From a bacterium BRH_c32 (GTDB lineage: Bacteria > Bacteroidota > Ignavibacteria > Ignavibacteriales > Melioribacteraceae), in assembly GCA_001516025.1 (NCBI GenBank), contig LOEU01000037.1, positions 186,001 through 250,000 on the forward strand: 64,000 nucleotides of DNA, given 5' to 3'. How positions within the stretch are numbered: the stretch's first letter is position 1; every line of letters begins with the position of its first letter. Under the pieces are notes generated by a model. The model did no database searches. It worked only from the letters and a program-made list of their open reading frames with translations, and was not told where the DNA came from. Below are positions 57,036 to 64,000 of the stretch, piece by piece. Both the position numbers and the translations under genes were made by a program.

Positions 57036-58808
57036 ATGAAAATAGATAAGGGACATACATTTCATATACCTGTTCTCGGAATAGGATACTCTGCCGATAC
57101 TCCGGCAAAAGTAGCGAAATATGGAATATCCTCGGTAATATCTTTGGTAGATGATACATTATTAGAACATCTAAGAAAAATGTATCAAGAAAATAATGAA
57201 GAAACTTTCACTCCAATTCCGACTAAAGAAGAAGATTCACGCGCTAAAAGAATTACGGCATATTTAAATACAATAAACAAAACTGTAAAAGACCAATTTG
57301 AAAAATTAAAAAACTCCAGATTCGAAATAGGAAGTGAATTAACAAAATATTTTGAGATGCTTCCCGACCTATCTGAACTAAAAGAAAAATATAATCAGAT
57401 GTTGATTGCTCGTGGGAAAAGAAAAGAGAAACTTCAAAACTGGCTAAGAGAAAATATTTTTCACGGTTCGATTGATGTTAATATTATGACAAAGCTTGAT
57501 AAAACAAATTATTCGAGCGACAACATAGAATTACCACAACATTTTAACGATGCACATGCTGCATTAAGAGGTTTTGCGAATAGTGATTTGGAAAGTTCAA
57601 TAGTTTTTTCCGCCGGTATGAATCCAAGACTTTATAATTACTTAGAAACATTAAAAGAATTTTTACCTACAAGTGAGGGAAGTTTTAAAAAGAAAATTAT
57701 TATAAAAGTAAGTGATTTTCGTTCTGCTTTTATTCAAGGGAAGTATCTTGCTAAAAAAGGATTATGGGTTTCGGAATTCAGAATTGAATCGGGACTGAAT
57801 TGCGGCGGACATGCTTTCGCTTCGGATGGATTTTTACTTGGACCAATTCTTCAAGAATTTAAGAATCGGAAAGAGGAACTATTTAATTCTATAAAAGAAT
57901 TATTTATTCCTGCAATTGCCAATAAAGAATTAGTCATAGATGAAACAAATCTAAATATTGATATTACAGTTCAAGGAGGAGTGGGAAAAAGCAGCGAGCA
58001 TGAATTCTTAATTCGCTATTTCGGTGTAAAGAGTGTCGGCTGGGGGAGTCCTTTCCTATTAGTACCTGAGGCTATGAATGTTGATACAGATACTTTAGAA
58101 AGACTTAGCTGTGCAGGTGAAGAAGATTTATATTTAAGCGATATTTCTCCGCTTGGAGTACCATTCAATAGTCTAAAAGGTAATACAAAAGATTTAGAAA
58201 AAATGGATCGTTTGATAAATGGGAAGCCCGGAAGTCCTTGTCCCAAAAAATTCTTAGTTTCAAATAAAGATTACTCAGATAAACCAATATGCCCTGCTTC
58301 AATTACATTTATGAAAAAAATTAGCGATCTCAAGAATTCTGAACCTGATTCACAAGAGCTAAATGATAAATTTAATTGGGCTGCCGAAAAATCATGTTTA
58401 TGTGAAGGTTTATCGGCTTCCGTTTATAAAGCAAATAATATACAAGCACCAAAAGGAAGCACAACAGTATCTGTATGCCCCGGACCTAACCTTGCATATT
58501 TTTCTAAAATTTCTACTCTCAAAGAGATGGTTGACCATATCTATGGAAGGATTAATTTAATTACTAATTCAGAACGACCTAATATATTTATCAAAGAGAT
58601 CCAACTCTATATCGATTATATGCACAAACGTGTTAGCGAAGAAAAACTTTTTAATACGTTTAAGAATAATATAATCGAAGGGATAAATTACTACCGTGAA
58701 CTTCTTCCCGAAATAAAAGAAGAAACTGAAAAAGTTAGAGAGAGAATTAGAGAAGAATTAGAACAATTAGAACAGAAACTCTCTTCTATTGCGGTAGTTG
58801 CGGCTTAA
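57036..58808 (+). CDS. Unknown 590-residue protein, possible TIM-barrel flavin enzyme with cysteine cluster
   Basis: Not firmly recognised. The start MKIDKGHTFHIPVLGIGYSA leads into a likely alpha/beta domain, with a mainly helical stretch at about 60-150. The segment ESGLNCGGHAFASDGF (Cys256) resembles the GGH phosphate-binding stretch of nitronate monooxygenase-like FMN barrels. VQGGVGKSSEHEFLIRYFGVKSVGWGSPFL recalls the FMN domain of glutamate synthase. Cysteines at 402, 419, 454, 456 and 481 cluster in the C-terminal third and might bind an Fe-S centre. The last 40 residues are a charged helix. It is followed 7 bp later by the PAP2 gene and lies divergent from hpnCDE. All functional wording is inference. 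Confidence 0.6.
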   Translation: MKIDKGHTFHIPVLGIGYSADTPAKVAKYGISSVISLVDDTLLEHLRKMYQENNEETFTPIPTKEEDSRAKRITAYLNTINKTVKDQFEKLKNSRFEIGSELTKYFEMLPDLSELKEKYNQMLIARGKRKEKLQNWLRENIFHGSIDVNIMTKLDKTNYSSDNIELPQHFNDAHAALRGFANSDLESSIVFSAGMNPRLYNYLETLKEFLPTSEGSFKKKIIIKVSDFRSAFIQGKYLAKKGLWVSEFRIESGLNCGGHAFASDGFLLGPILQEFKNRKEELFNSIKELFIPAIANKELVIDETNLNIDITVQGGVGKSSEHEFLIRYFGVKSVGWGSPFLLVPEAMNVDTDTLERLSCAGEEDLYLSDISPLGVPFNSLKGNTKDLEKMDRLINGKPGSPCPKKFLVSNKDYSDKPICPASITFMKKISDLKNSEPDSQELNDKFNWAAEKSCLCEGLSASVYKANNIQAPKGSTTVSVCPGPNLAYFSKISTLKEMVDHIYGRINLITNSERPNIFIKEIQLYIDYMHKRVSEEKLFNTFKNNIIEGINYYRELLPEIKEETEKVRERIREELEQLEQKLSSIAVVAA

Positions 58809-58815
58809 TAGCTTT

Positions 58816-59748
58816 ATGTGGCGTATTTCACTTATAGCTATTCTGCTGCTTTGCTTTGTGCAAATTAATGCGCAGTTTAAAGATAAAACCTCACAATCCA
58901 TCTCGAATCAATTCATTACTGAATTTAATAGCGTACCAAAGCCGGGTACACCTATTAATATCTTCTCTAGCAACAGTTCATTTGGAATTACTGCAAAAAT
59001 TGAACAAGATACGCTTACCACTACTATACCTCAGGATATTTCAATTGGATTTAATACCGGAATAAAATTAGTTTCCTCACCGACTCATTTTGATTCAAAT
59101 GATTTGTTATATGGAAGTGCAGCAATTGTAGCTACCGGATTAACATTTTTATTAGATGACGATATACGGTCATCTCTTAGTAAAAGCCATTCAAAAGCCT
59201 TGGACAATCTCGGTGAAATTGGACATCGATATGGAGACCTATATTATATGGGCGGAATATCTGCAGGGGTTTATGTAGGCGGTAAGATTTTTGGAAGTGA
59301 ATATCTTTCGGTTACGGGTCGAATGCTAATTGAAGGATTATTCTATGCGGGTGCGACTACTATAATATTAAAAACCGTCCTCGGAAGAAGCCGACCGTAT
59401 ATGAATGAAGACAATACGAATTTCAAATGGTTTCAAACTTCGAATGATTATAATTCCATGCCTTCGGGTCATTGCACCGTTGCTTTCGCTTTCTCTTCTG
59501 TTCTCGCTGAAAGACTTGATAATGTTTATGCTTCCATTCTTTTATATGGATTGGCATCAACTACTATTATACAAAGGATGTATAGCGATAATCATTGGGC
59601 ATCGGATTGCTTAGCAGGCTCTGTAATTGGTTATGTAATCGGCAAAGCGGTTGTAAAATATGATAATATGCAAAAAGGAAACAATATAAACCTTTCAGCT
59701 GTTTATCTGCCTAATGGCGCAGGTATTAATCTTCAATATACATTCTAA
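58816..59748 (+). CDS. PAP2-family phosphatase, exported/membrane
   Basis: 310 residues from ATG 58816, 7 bp after the upstream stop; the frame is open from a TTG at 58798 inside that gene. A signal peptide MWRISLIAILLLCFVQINAQ is clear. The three phosphatase motifs are KTVLGRSRPY, MPSGH and SDNHWASDCLAG. PAP2 enzymes remove phosphate from lipid or isoprenoid phosphates on the outer side of the membrane (PgpB, BacA-replacing types). An N-terminal 90-residue extension precedes the motifs. Substrate unknown; linkage to the hpn region is only positional. Confidence 0.88.
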   Translation: MWRISLIAILLLCFVQINAQFKDKTSQSISNQFITEFNSVPKPGTPINIFSSNSSFGITAKIEQDTLTTTIPQDISIGFNTGIKLVSSPTHFDSNDLLYGSAAIVATGLTFLLDDDIRSSLSKSHSKALDNLGEIGHRYGDLYYMGGISAGVYVGGKIFGSEYLSVTGRMLIEGLFYAGATTIILKTVLGRSRPYMNEDNTNFKWFQTSNDYNSMPSGHCTVAFAFSSVLAERLDNVYASILLYGLASTTIIQRMYSDNHWASDCLAGSVIGYVIGKAVVKYDNMQKGNNINLSAVYLPNGAGINLQYTF

Positions 59749-60034
59749 TCTATTTTACATAAATACATTTTAAAATTTTTTCCGGAAAAACTTCTAATTC
59801 TCCCCTCTATATTAATATCATTAAATGATACTGAACAAAAGTGAGAATTAAATTATTTTAATAGTGGGAATAAAATTAAAATGTGCTTTTAATTGGCACC
59901 TGCTGAGGTGAGGGCGATATTTTGGTGGGTGCCGTTAAAAGCTTTTTTTGCTTTATATTACTAAACCTAATATTATTGCTAATAAGTAATATGATTTTTG
60001 TCTATTTTTATCATTTTAGAGCATGGAGGAATTT
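59749..60034. promoter_or_regulatory. 286-bp intergenic region with small inverted repeats
   Basis: The longest non-coding stretch in the window. It holds a 14-bp perfect palindrome tttttccggaaaaa (59777-59790), a 7-1-7 inverted repeat tatcatt-a-aatgata (59816-59830), the structured element listed separately at 59885-59949, and the strong GGAGG site (60025-60029) of the next gene. I see no tRNA, small reading frame or mobile element. Confidence 0.45.
59885..59949 (+). terminator. Long stem-loop with U-tract; terminator or attenuator
   Basis: Outer stem gcttttaa (59885-59892) pairs with ttaaaagc (59935-59942). It continues as ggcacc (59895-59900) with ggtgcc (59928-59933) and is followed by a T7 run (59943-59949). 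An alternative hairpin cacct-gctg-aggtg (59897-59910) would break the upper stem. As a terminator it could end the 590/PAP2 transcript; as a leader it could act on the small gene 85 bases downstream. The loop is unusually long (about 26 bases) for a plain terminator. Confidence 0.6.
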
Positions 60035-60460
60035 ATGGCAATATTAGAACTTACCACTAATGAATTAGCTTTCCTTGCAAAACCTTATATAAAAAAATAT
60101 GTAAAACAATTGGAAGGAATTAGCGATGGTTTCAGAATGACTATTTTATATGATACCGGCGTTCCGCTAGTCCCTGAAGAAATACCTGTTAAATTAGTAT
60201 ATGATGGTTTTAAGAATGGTGAAATAGCATTTACATGGGAAACAAAATTTGAAGGATTCCTTCTGCAACAAGCTGCAAACCTTATTAAGAGTTTTATACC
60301 TGAGTTAATAAAATCAAAAACCTTTCCTCCAGGAATTTCTTTGACCGAAGAAAAAGTTCTAATTGATACACATAAGTTGATGCTGGGGAAAAATATTCCC
60401 GGAGAAATTAAAGATTTTGTCCTATCGCAAAGTAAAATAGCGATCAATTACTCGGTATAG
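60035..60460 (+). CDS. Small conserved-looking protein of unknown function
   Basis: 141 residues from ATG 60035, five bases after GGAGG; an in-frame ATG at 60023 is open too, but lies just before that ribosome site. No signal peptide, no cysteine and no membrane segment; mixed alpha/beta with a Lys-rich first helix (KPYIKKYVKQLEG) and a hydrophobic stretch LLQQAANLIKSFIPELIK. I do not recognise the family. It stands alone downstream of the structured intergenic region and converges on the nucleoside phosphorylase gene (23-bp gap). Confidence 0.7.
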   Translation: MAILELTTNELAFLAKPYIKKYVKQLEGISDGFRMTILYDTGVPLVPEEIPVKLVYDGFKNGEIAFTWETKFEGFLLQQAANLIKSFIPELIKSKTFPPGISLTEEKVLIDTHKLMLGKNIPGEIKDFVLSQSKIAINYSV

Positions 60461-60483
60461 TAACTTATAATAAACAGAGAGTT

Positions 60484-61251
60484 TTATAATTGGAGACAAG
60501 CTTCGGCTGAAAGAGCCAGAAGCATCTCTCTAACATCCCAATTAGATTGCCAATCTCTATGATCCCAAATTTCTGTATCGACATTATCACCCCCATAGAG
60601 AATCTGACCTATCGAAACACCTCGGAATTTTGCGACAGCGAATAAAGCCGAAGCTTCCATCTCGACTGATATACACCCTTCAGATTTTCTTAGTGCGATT
60701 TTTGCCGGAGTTTCTCGATAGACACCATCGGTTGTCCAAGTTTTTCCCTTAAGGTAAGGAATATTTCTTTTTTTCAAAATTGTTTCAATTGCATTGACTG
60801 CTTCTGTCGTGGGAGATACTTCGCGCGATGGCTCTATATAATGATATGAAGTACCCTCATCCCTTATTGCACTGCTGGGAACTATAAGATGCCCGGATGC
60901 AATCTCTTTATCTAATACACCTGCACCGCCACAAACAATAAATTTATCACAACCCATTTGAATCACATCTTCAAATGTTGCCACTGCTAAAGGTGCTCCA
61001 ACTCCGGGATGAAACAAAACTATCGAGCGATTTTCAAATTTGTAACTATATACATGATGAAATCCCATCTCACTCTTAATAGAGTGAATTATTTTTAGCT
61101 TTTCGCTTTCTGCTAAATGTGTAATAACATCGTTGAAGAAACAAATAACAGCGTGCTTAGGAATATCAGGAATTTCTTTGACTAAGTCAGAAGGACTTAT
61201 TATTGCTCGCCTATCTGAGTCATATTCTAATATCGGGAATTGTTTTTTCAT
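60484..61251 (-). CDS. Nucleoside phosphorylase (uridine phosphorylase-like)
   Basis: 255 residues of the PNP/UDP family. Visible features are HPGVGAPLAVATFEDVIQMG (phosphate site region), VCGGAGVLDKEIASGHLIVP, DEGTSYHYIEPS, and CISVEMEASALFAVAKFRG, the nucleoside-binding Glu-Met-Glu segment. Such enzymes split uridine, or related nucleosides, with phosphate in salvage. The exact base specificity is not certain. It starts 10 bp after the stop of the large methyltransferase gene upstream. Confidence 0.88.
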   Translation of the reverse strand: MKKQFPILEYDSDRRAIISPSDLVKEIPDIPKHAVICFFNDVITHLAESEKLKIIHSIKSEMGFHHVYSYKFENRSIVLFHPGVGAPLAVATFEDVIQMGCDKFIVCGGAGVLDKEIASGHLIVPSSAIRDEGTSYHYIEPSREVSPTTEAVNAIETILKKRNIPYLKGKTWTTDGVYRETPAKIALRKSEGCISVEMEASALFAVAKFRGVSIGQILYGGDNVDTEIWDHRDWQSNWDVREMLLALSAEACLQL

Positions 61252-61261
61252 ATCTCTATAT

Positions 61262-64000
61262 TTATCTGATTAATTGCTTAACGATTTTATCTATCTCTTT
61301 CATTTCTGTTGGTAGATGTTTTTTTATATCAGTTCTTAATCTCCCTAAATGCATTGGTGAAAGAACTTTTTTAGGGGGATTAGTTAATAAATATTGAGAT
61401 GTTTTCTTATGCGCTTCCTCCCCTAATCCGGCAAGATTAATATGCTTTTCATTCTCTTCATCATACTTTGGGAAATAAATATCTAAAATCTTTTTATGAA
61501 TATCTCTTGGACCAAAAAGCCCTTTAGTTTGAAAATCTTTCATCAATTCATTGGGAATTGAAGAATTAAGAAATGAAGTAAGAAAATATGCTTCATCAAT
61601 ATTATTCGTTCCATAGCTATATGTCTTACTCTCCACTATGAACTCCAAATCATAATCTTCTCTTTTAACAATTGTTGCATTCGCGTCAGCAGCAGAAGAA
61701 TTATATAAAACTAAATAAGGAGAGGATAAACTTTGTGAGGTGAGTTTGTTTTGCCAATTCAAATAATATTCCGCAGAATATTTTTGATTATTTTCCGTTC
61801 TCAATTGTTCCCAAAATCTTTCAGCACTTTTGAACCATCGTGAAGCATTAATATAACCTTCACTCATTAATTCATCGGCAGAGTAAAGTATAATATTTCT
61901 GTTATTCTCTTCATCAATTTTTATGGTAATAGGGAGTATAATTAGTTCCGGTTTATAAAGAGCAAATGGAAGAATAGATTTTGATAATGCAGTTCGAAAG
62001 AGAAAGTTGCTTTCAATTCTTCCCTTCAATTCAATATCTTTCCATGGCATTTTTGCATCGGCATTAATAGCATCAGAAGTTTTTATGTTAATGATTCTAT
62101 CTTGAAAATTTTCGGGAACATCTTGCATTAATTCAACAAAATAAAATGAACGAGGAACAATTGTAGCTCCTTGTCTAAAACTATCTTTATAAGGATTTGA
62201 TAATAATTGTTTTTTGTATTTATGAAGTGATAGTGCAGTGGATTTACCTTGTTTGGAATAATACCATTTAGAACTATTTTCTTTTATTAATTCCTTAGTA
62301 GATTCTAAATTGCAATTATGATAAAGCAGATTACCACTAAAAGTAATACCATCTATTCCTGCCGATAAAATATTTCTTTTTACATTATCTTTTTCTTTAG
62401 ATGCAAATAATACTGAGCTTGGAATTCTAAAGAGTGGCGATACATCATTTAAATCCCAAATTTGGTTTAAACGAAATCCTTTAGCTTTACCGCTTCGAGT
62501 ATTATCATGATGATCGGCACTAAAAAAACTTCTTGGAAGAACGAAAGCGATCTCCCCTTTTTCTTTCAAGAAATAGCTACTGCAATAGGCAAGAAAAATC
62601 GCCGCAATTTCTAAATGCGGAAAATTAGCAACTCGTTCCGGTTTTATATCATATTTTATTGCTAATTCATTAAGTATATTTTGATATTCTTCATTTTTTA
62701 CTGAACTATATGTAAACCAAGGTGGATTACCAATTACATAATCAAATTTGCCCGATAAGAAATAAGGTTTATATAGATTTTGGACTATAAATTTCCAAAT
62801 ACTATCTCTCCCCTTTTCTTTAACTGTACGTAAGCTTAGATAGATTTTATAAAAACTATTAATTACTAACTTATTTAGTCCTCCGCCTCTTATTTGCTTA
62901 ATTAGAATATTTTCAAATATTTTTGCAGAAGTTTCACTCTTATTATAAGTTTGCTCGGCAAGGTCTTCGGCTATCTCTAAAGCTTCATCGAATATTTTTA
63001 CATCTTCTAAAATATGGGAACTTAGTTCAAGTGTTTCTTTATCGATCTGTATCTTAAAAGTTTTTCCGAATAAGTCCTCTACCCCATCGGGTGAAAGTAA
63101 TGTATTTGCTAAAATTATATTGATATGAATTGGAGTTTTAGAATTAACAACTTCTTTACCAAGGAAAAGGAGCATATTTGTTTTTGCTATCTGAACACTC
63201 AATGGATGAATATCGATTCCATATAATGATGAATTCAATTCTTCCACTGAAATTGAAGGATTAAGAAGTCGGAAACGATGCGCGGCAGCTATTAAAAATG
63301 AGCCGCTTCCACAAGCAGGGTCGAGTACTCTATCCCCCTCCTTCAGATCAAATTCCTTCATAACTCTTTGGCAAAGCCAATCGGGTGTATAATATTCGCC
63401 TAAGGCATGGCGCGTATCTAAGTCTATTAATTCTTGATAAACCCCTTTTAGAATATCTTCATCCACGTTATGAAAATCGAACAAAGATATTTCTTGTGCT
63501 ATTAAACGAAAAACCTTTTTAAGTGGTCGAAAATTTCTTTCATTCTTCACCCAATGGAAGAAATCGTCATCGACAAAATTATTGATTGAATAATTATGAA
63601 AAATTGTTCCATCAATAATTGACTTTATCTCGTTATCATCAATGTAATCATCATTACTAACCACACTATACGCTAATAATTTAGCAAAGACGCTGAGATA
63701 TGTATGAATAATAAAATTATTTTCACTTGCATCATAGGACCCATAAGCAATGCTTAAGAATTTACTCCATTGTTCATACGAGACTTGAACTTCGCCAAAT
63801 TTTTTGGCGTTTTGGAAATGGTTATTCATTTCTCGAAAACATTCTATGAACACATTACTTTGATACCCAAATGCCTCTTCAATCTTTTTTAATGAAGCTT
63901 TTTGTTTTTCTTCTCGGAAGAGAAATCGGTCAATCCAATAATAAAAATCTTCAGAATTTTTATCTGTTAAAGTAAATGAAACACTTTTTACCTCATTTAA
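61262..64000 (-). CDS. Large N6-adenine DNA methyltransferase (type IIG/ISP-like), 5' end cut by window edge
   Basis: The frame is open without interruption to position 64000, so at least 912 residues are present and the N-terminus lies outside. A helical region is followed by LGEYYTPDWLCQ, motif I RVLDPACGSGSFLIAAAHRF and motif IV YVIGNPPWFTY (N6-adenine type), then about 450 residues that would hold target recognition. The ending FQTKGLFGPRDIHKKILDI is typical of type IIG or related large methylases. A fused nuclease domain, if any, would lie in the missing part. No separate restriction or specificity gene is visible in the window. Confidence 0.83.
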   Translation of the reverse strand, partial: LNEVKSVSFTLTDKNSEDFYYWIDRFLFREEKQKASLKKIEEAFGYQSNVFIECFREMNNHFQNAKKFGEVQVSYEQWSKFLSIAYGSYDASENNFIIHTYLSVFAKLLAYSVVSNDDYIDDNEIKSIIDGTIFHNYSINNFVDDDFFHWVKNERNFRPLKKVFRLIAQEISLFDFHNVDEDILKGVYQELIDLDTRHALGEYYTPDWLCQRVMKEFDLKEGDRVLDPACGSGSFLIAAAHRFRLLNPSISVEELNSSLYGIDIHPLSVQIAKTNMLLFLGKEVVNSKTPIHINIILANTLLSPDGVEDLFGKTFKIQIDKETLELSSHILEDVKIFDEALEIAEDLAEQTYNKSETSAKIFENILIKQIRGGGLNKLVINSFYKIYLSLRTVKEKGRDSIWKFIVQNLYKPYFLSGKFDYVIGNPPWFTYSSVKNEEYQNILNELAIKYDIKPERVANFPHLEIAAIFLAYCSSYFLKEKGEIAFVLPRSFFSADHHDNTRSGKAKGFRLNQIWDLNDVSPLFRIPSSVLFASKEKDNVKRNILSAGIDGITFSGNLLYHNCNLESTKELIKENSSKWYYSKQGKSTALSLHKYKKQLLSNPYKDSFRQGATIVPRSFYFVELMQDVPENFQDRIINIKTSDAINADAKMPWKDIELKGRIESNFLFRTALSKSILPFALYKPELIILPITIKIDEENNRNIILYSADELMSEGYINASRWFKSAERFWEQLRTENNQKYSAEYYLNWQNKLTSQSLSSPYLVLYNSSAADANATIVKREDYDLEFIVESKTYSYGTNNIDEAYFLTSFLNSSIPNELMKDFQTKGLFGPRDIHKKILDIYFPKYDEENEKHINLAGLGEEAHKKTSQYLLTNPPKKVLSPMHLGRLRTDIKKHLPTEMKEIDKIVKQLIR

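Noticed and set aside
59777-59790. Perfect palindrome tttttccggaaaaa as a terminator
   Set aside because: It cannot form a hairpin with a loop of adequate size and stable GC stem, so it is recorded only as part of the intergenic description.
60085-60447. Minus-strand 120-residue frame opposite the small unknown gene
   Set aside because: The plus-strand frame has a strong ribosome site and start; the minus frame has neither.

Overview
The window is AT-rich (by eye about two thirds A+T), gene-dense bacterial chromosome. Gaps are short and genes often overlap by 1-20 bp. Several traits point to the Bacteroidota/Chlorobi side of the tree, and most plausibly to an Ignavibacteria-like lineage: a purH-mreBCD-mrdA-rodA cluster, a PpiC/SurA-type isomerase group followed by a MoxR ATPase, DUF2851, an M23 lipoprotein with a GTHVCFRF active site, hpnCDE, an Actinobacteria-like fused 2-oxoglutarate dehydrogenase (Kgd) and a LysW carrier protein. 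This placement is inference from gene content; no rRNA or tRNA gene was seen to anchor it.

Layout. 1-1.2 kb: end of a lysine (alpha-aminoadipate/LysW) cluster with a partial homocitrate synthase-like gene and lysW. 1.3-4.9 kb: kgd. 4.9-11.2 kb: envelope operon of three parvulin-type proteins, a MoxR ATPase and an M23 peptidase. 11.3-14.3 kb: metG and a solitary DNA methyltransferase. 14.4-18.6 kb: electron-bifurcating NfnAB and an acyl-CoA ligase. 18.7-23.6 kb: DedA-type membrane protein, fumC, dCMP deaminase and ppk1. 23.6-26.7 kb: a ferrous-iron operon with a DtxR-FeoA fusion and a FeoB cut by one in-frame stop codon. 26.8-35.3 kb: second acyl-CoA ligase, pepD, a YchF-like GTPase, clpS, etfBA, a bifunctional-nuclease-like protein and DUF2851. 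35.3-43.6 kb: a probable operon purN-purH-mreB-mreC-mreD-mrdA-rodA-pyrF. 43.7-52.5 kb: slt, a 1573-residue acyl-CoA-ligase/GNAT giant, pyrG and a TPR protein. 52.6-56.9 kb: citrate synthase and hpnCDE. 57.0-60.5 kb: a 590-residue protein of unknown function, a PAP2 phosphatase, a structured intergenic region and a small unknown gene. 60.5-64 kb: a nucleoside phosphorylase and a large DNA methyltransferase cut by the window edge.

How the genes fit together. Citrate synthase, fumarase and Kgd are TCA-cycle steps. NfnAB and EtfBA move electrons between pyridine nucleotides, ferredoxin and flavins. Three AMP-forming acyl-CoA ligases with EtfBA suggest acyl-CoA metabolism. The mre/mrdA/rodA block, the lytic transglycosylase and the M23 peptidase build and remodel the cell wall. 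The isomerase/SurA group serves outer-membrane protein folding. HpnCDE makes squalene.

I found no CRISPR array, prophage, transposon or complete defence island. The most notable observations are the 1573-residue fusion protein, the 590-residue cysteine-rich protein, the in-frame stop inside feoB, the LysW ending in Gln rather than Glu, the MntR-like ligand set in the DtxR-FeoA fusion, and an intergenic RNA with two competing folds at about 59.9 kb.
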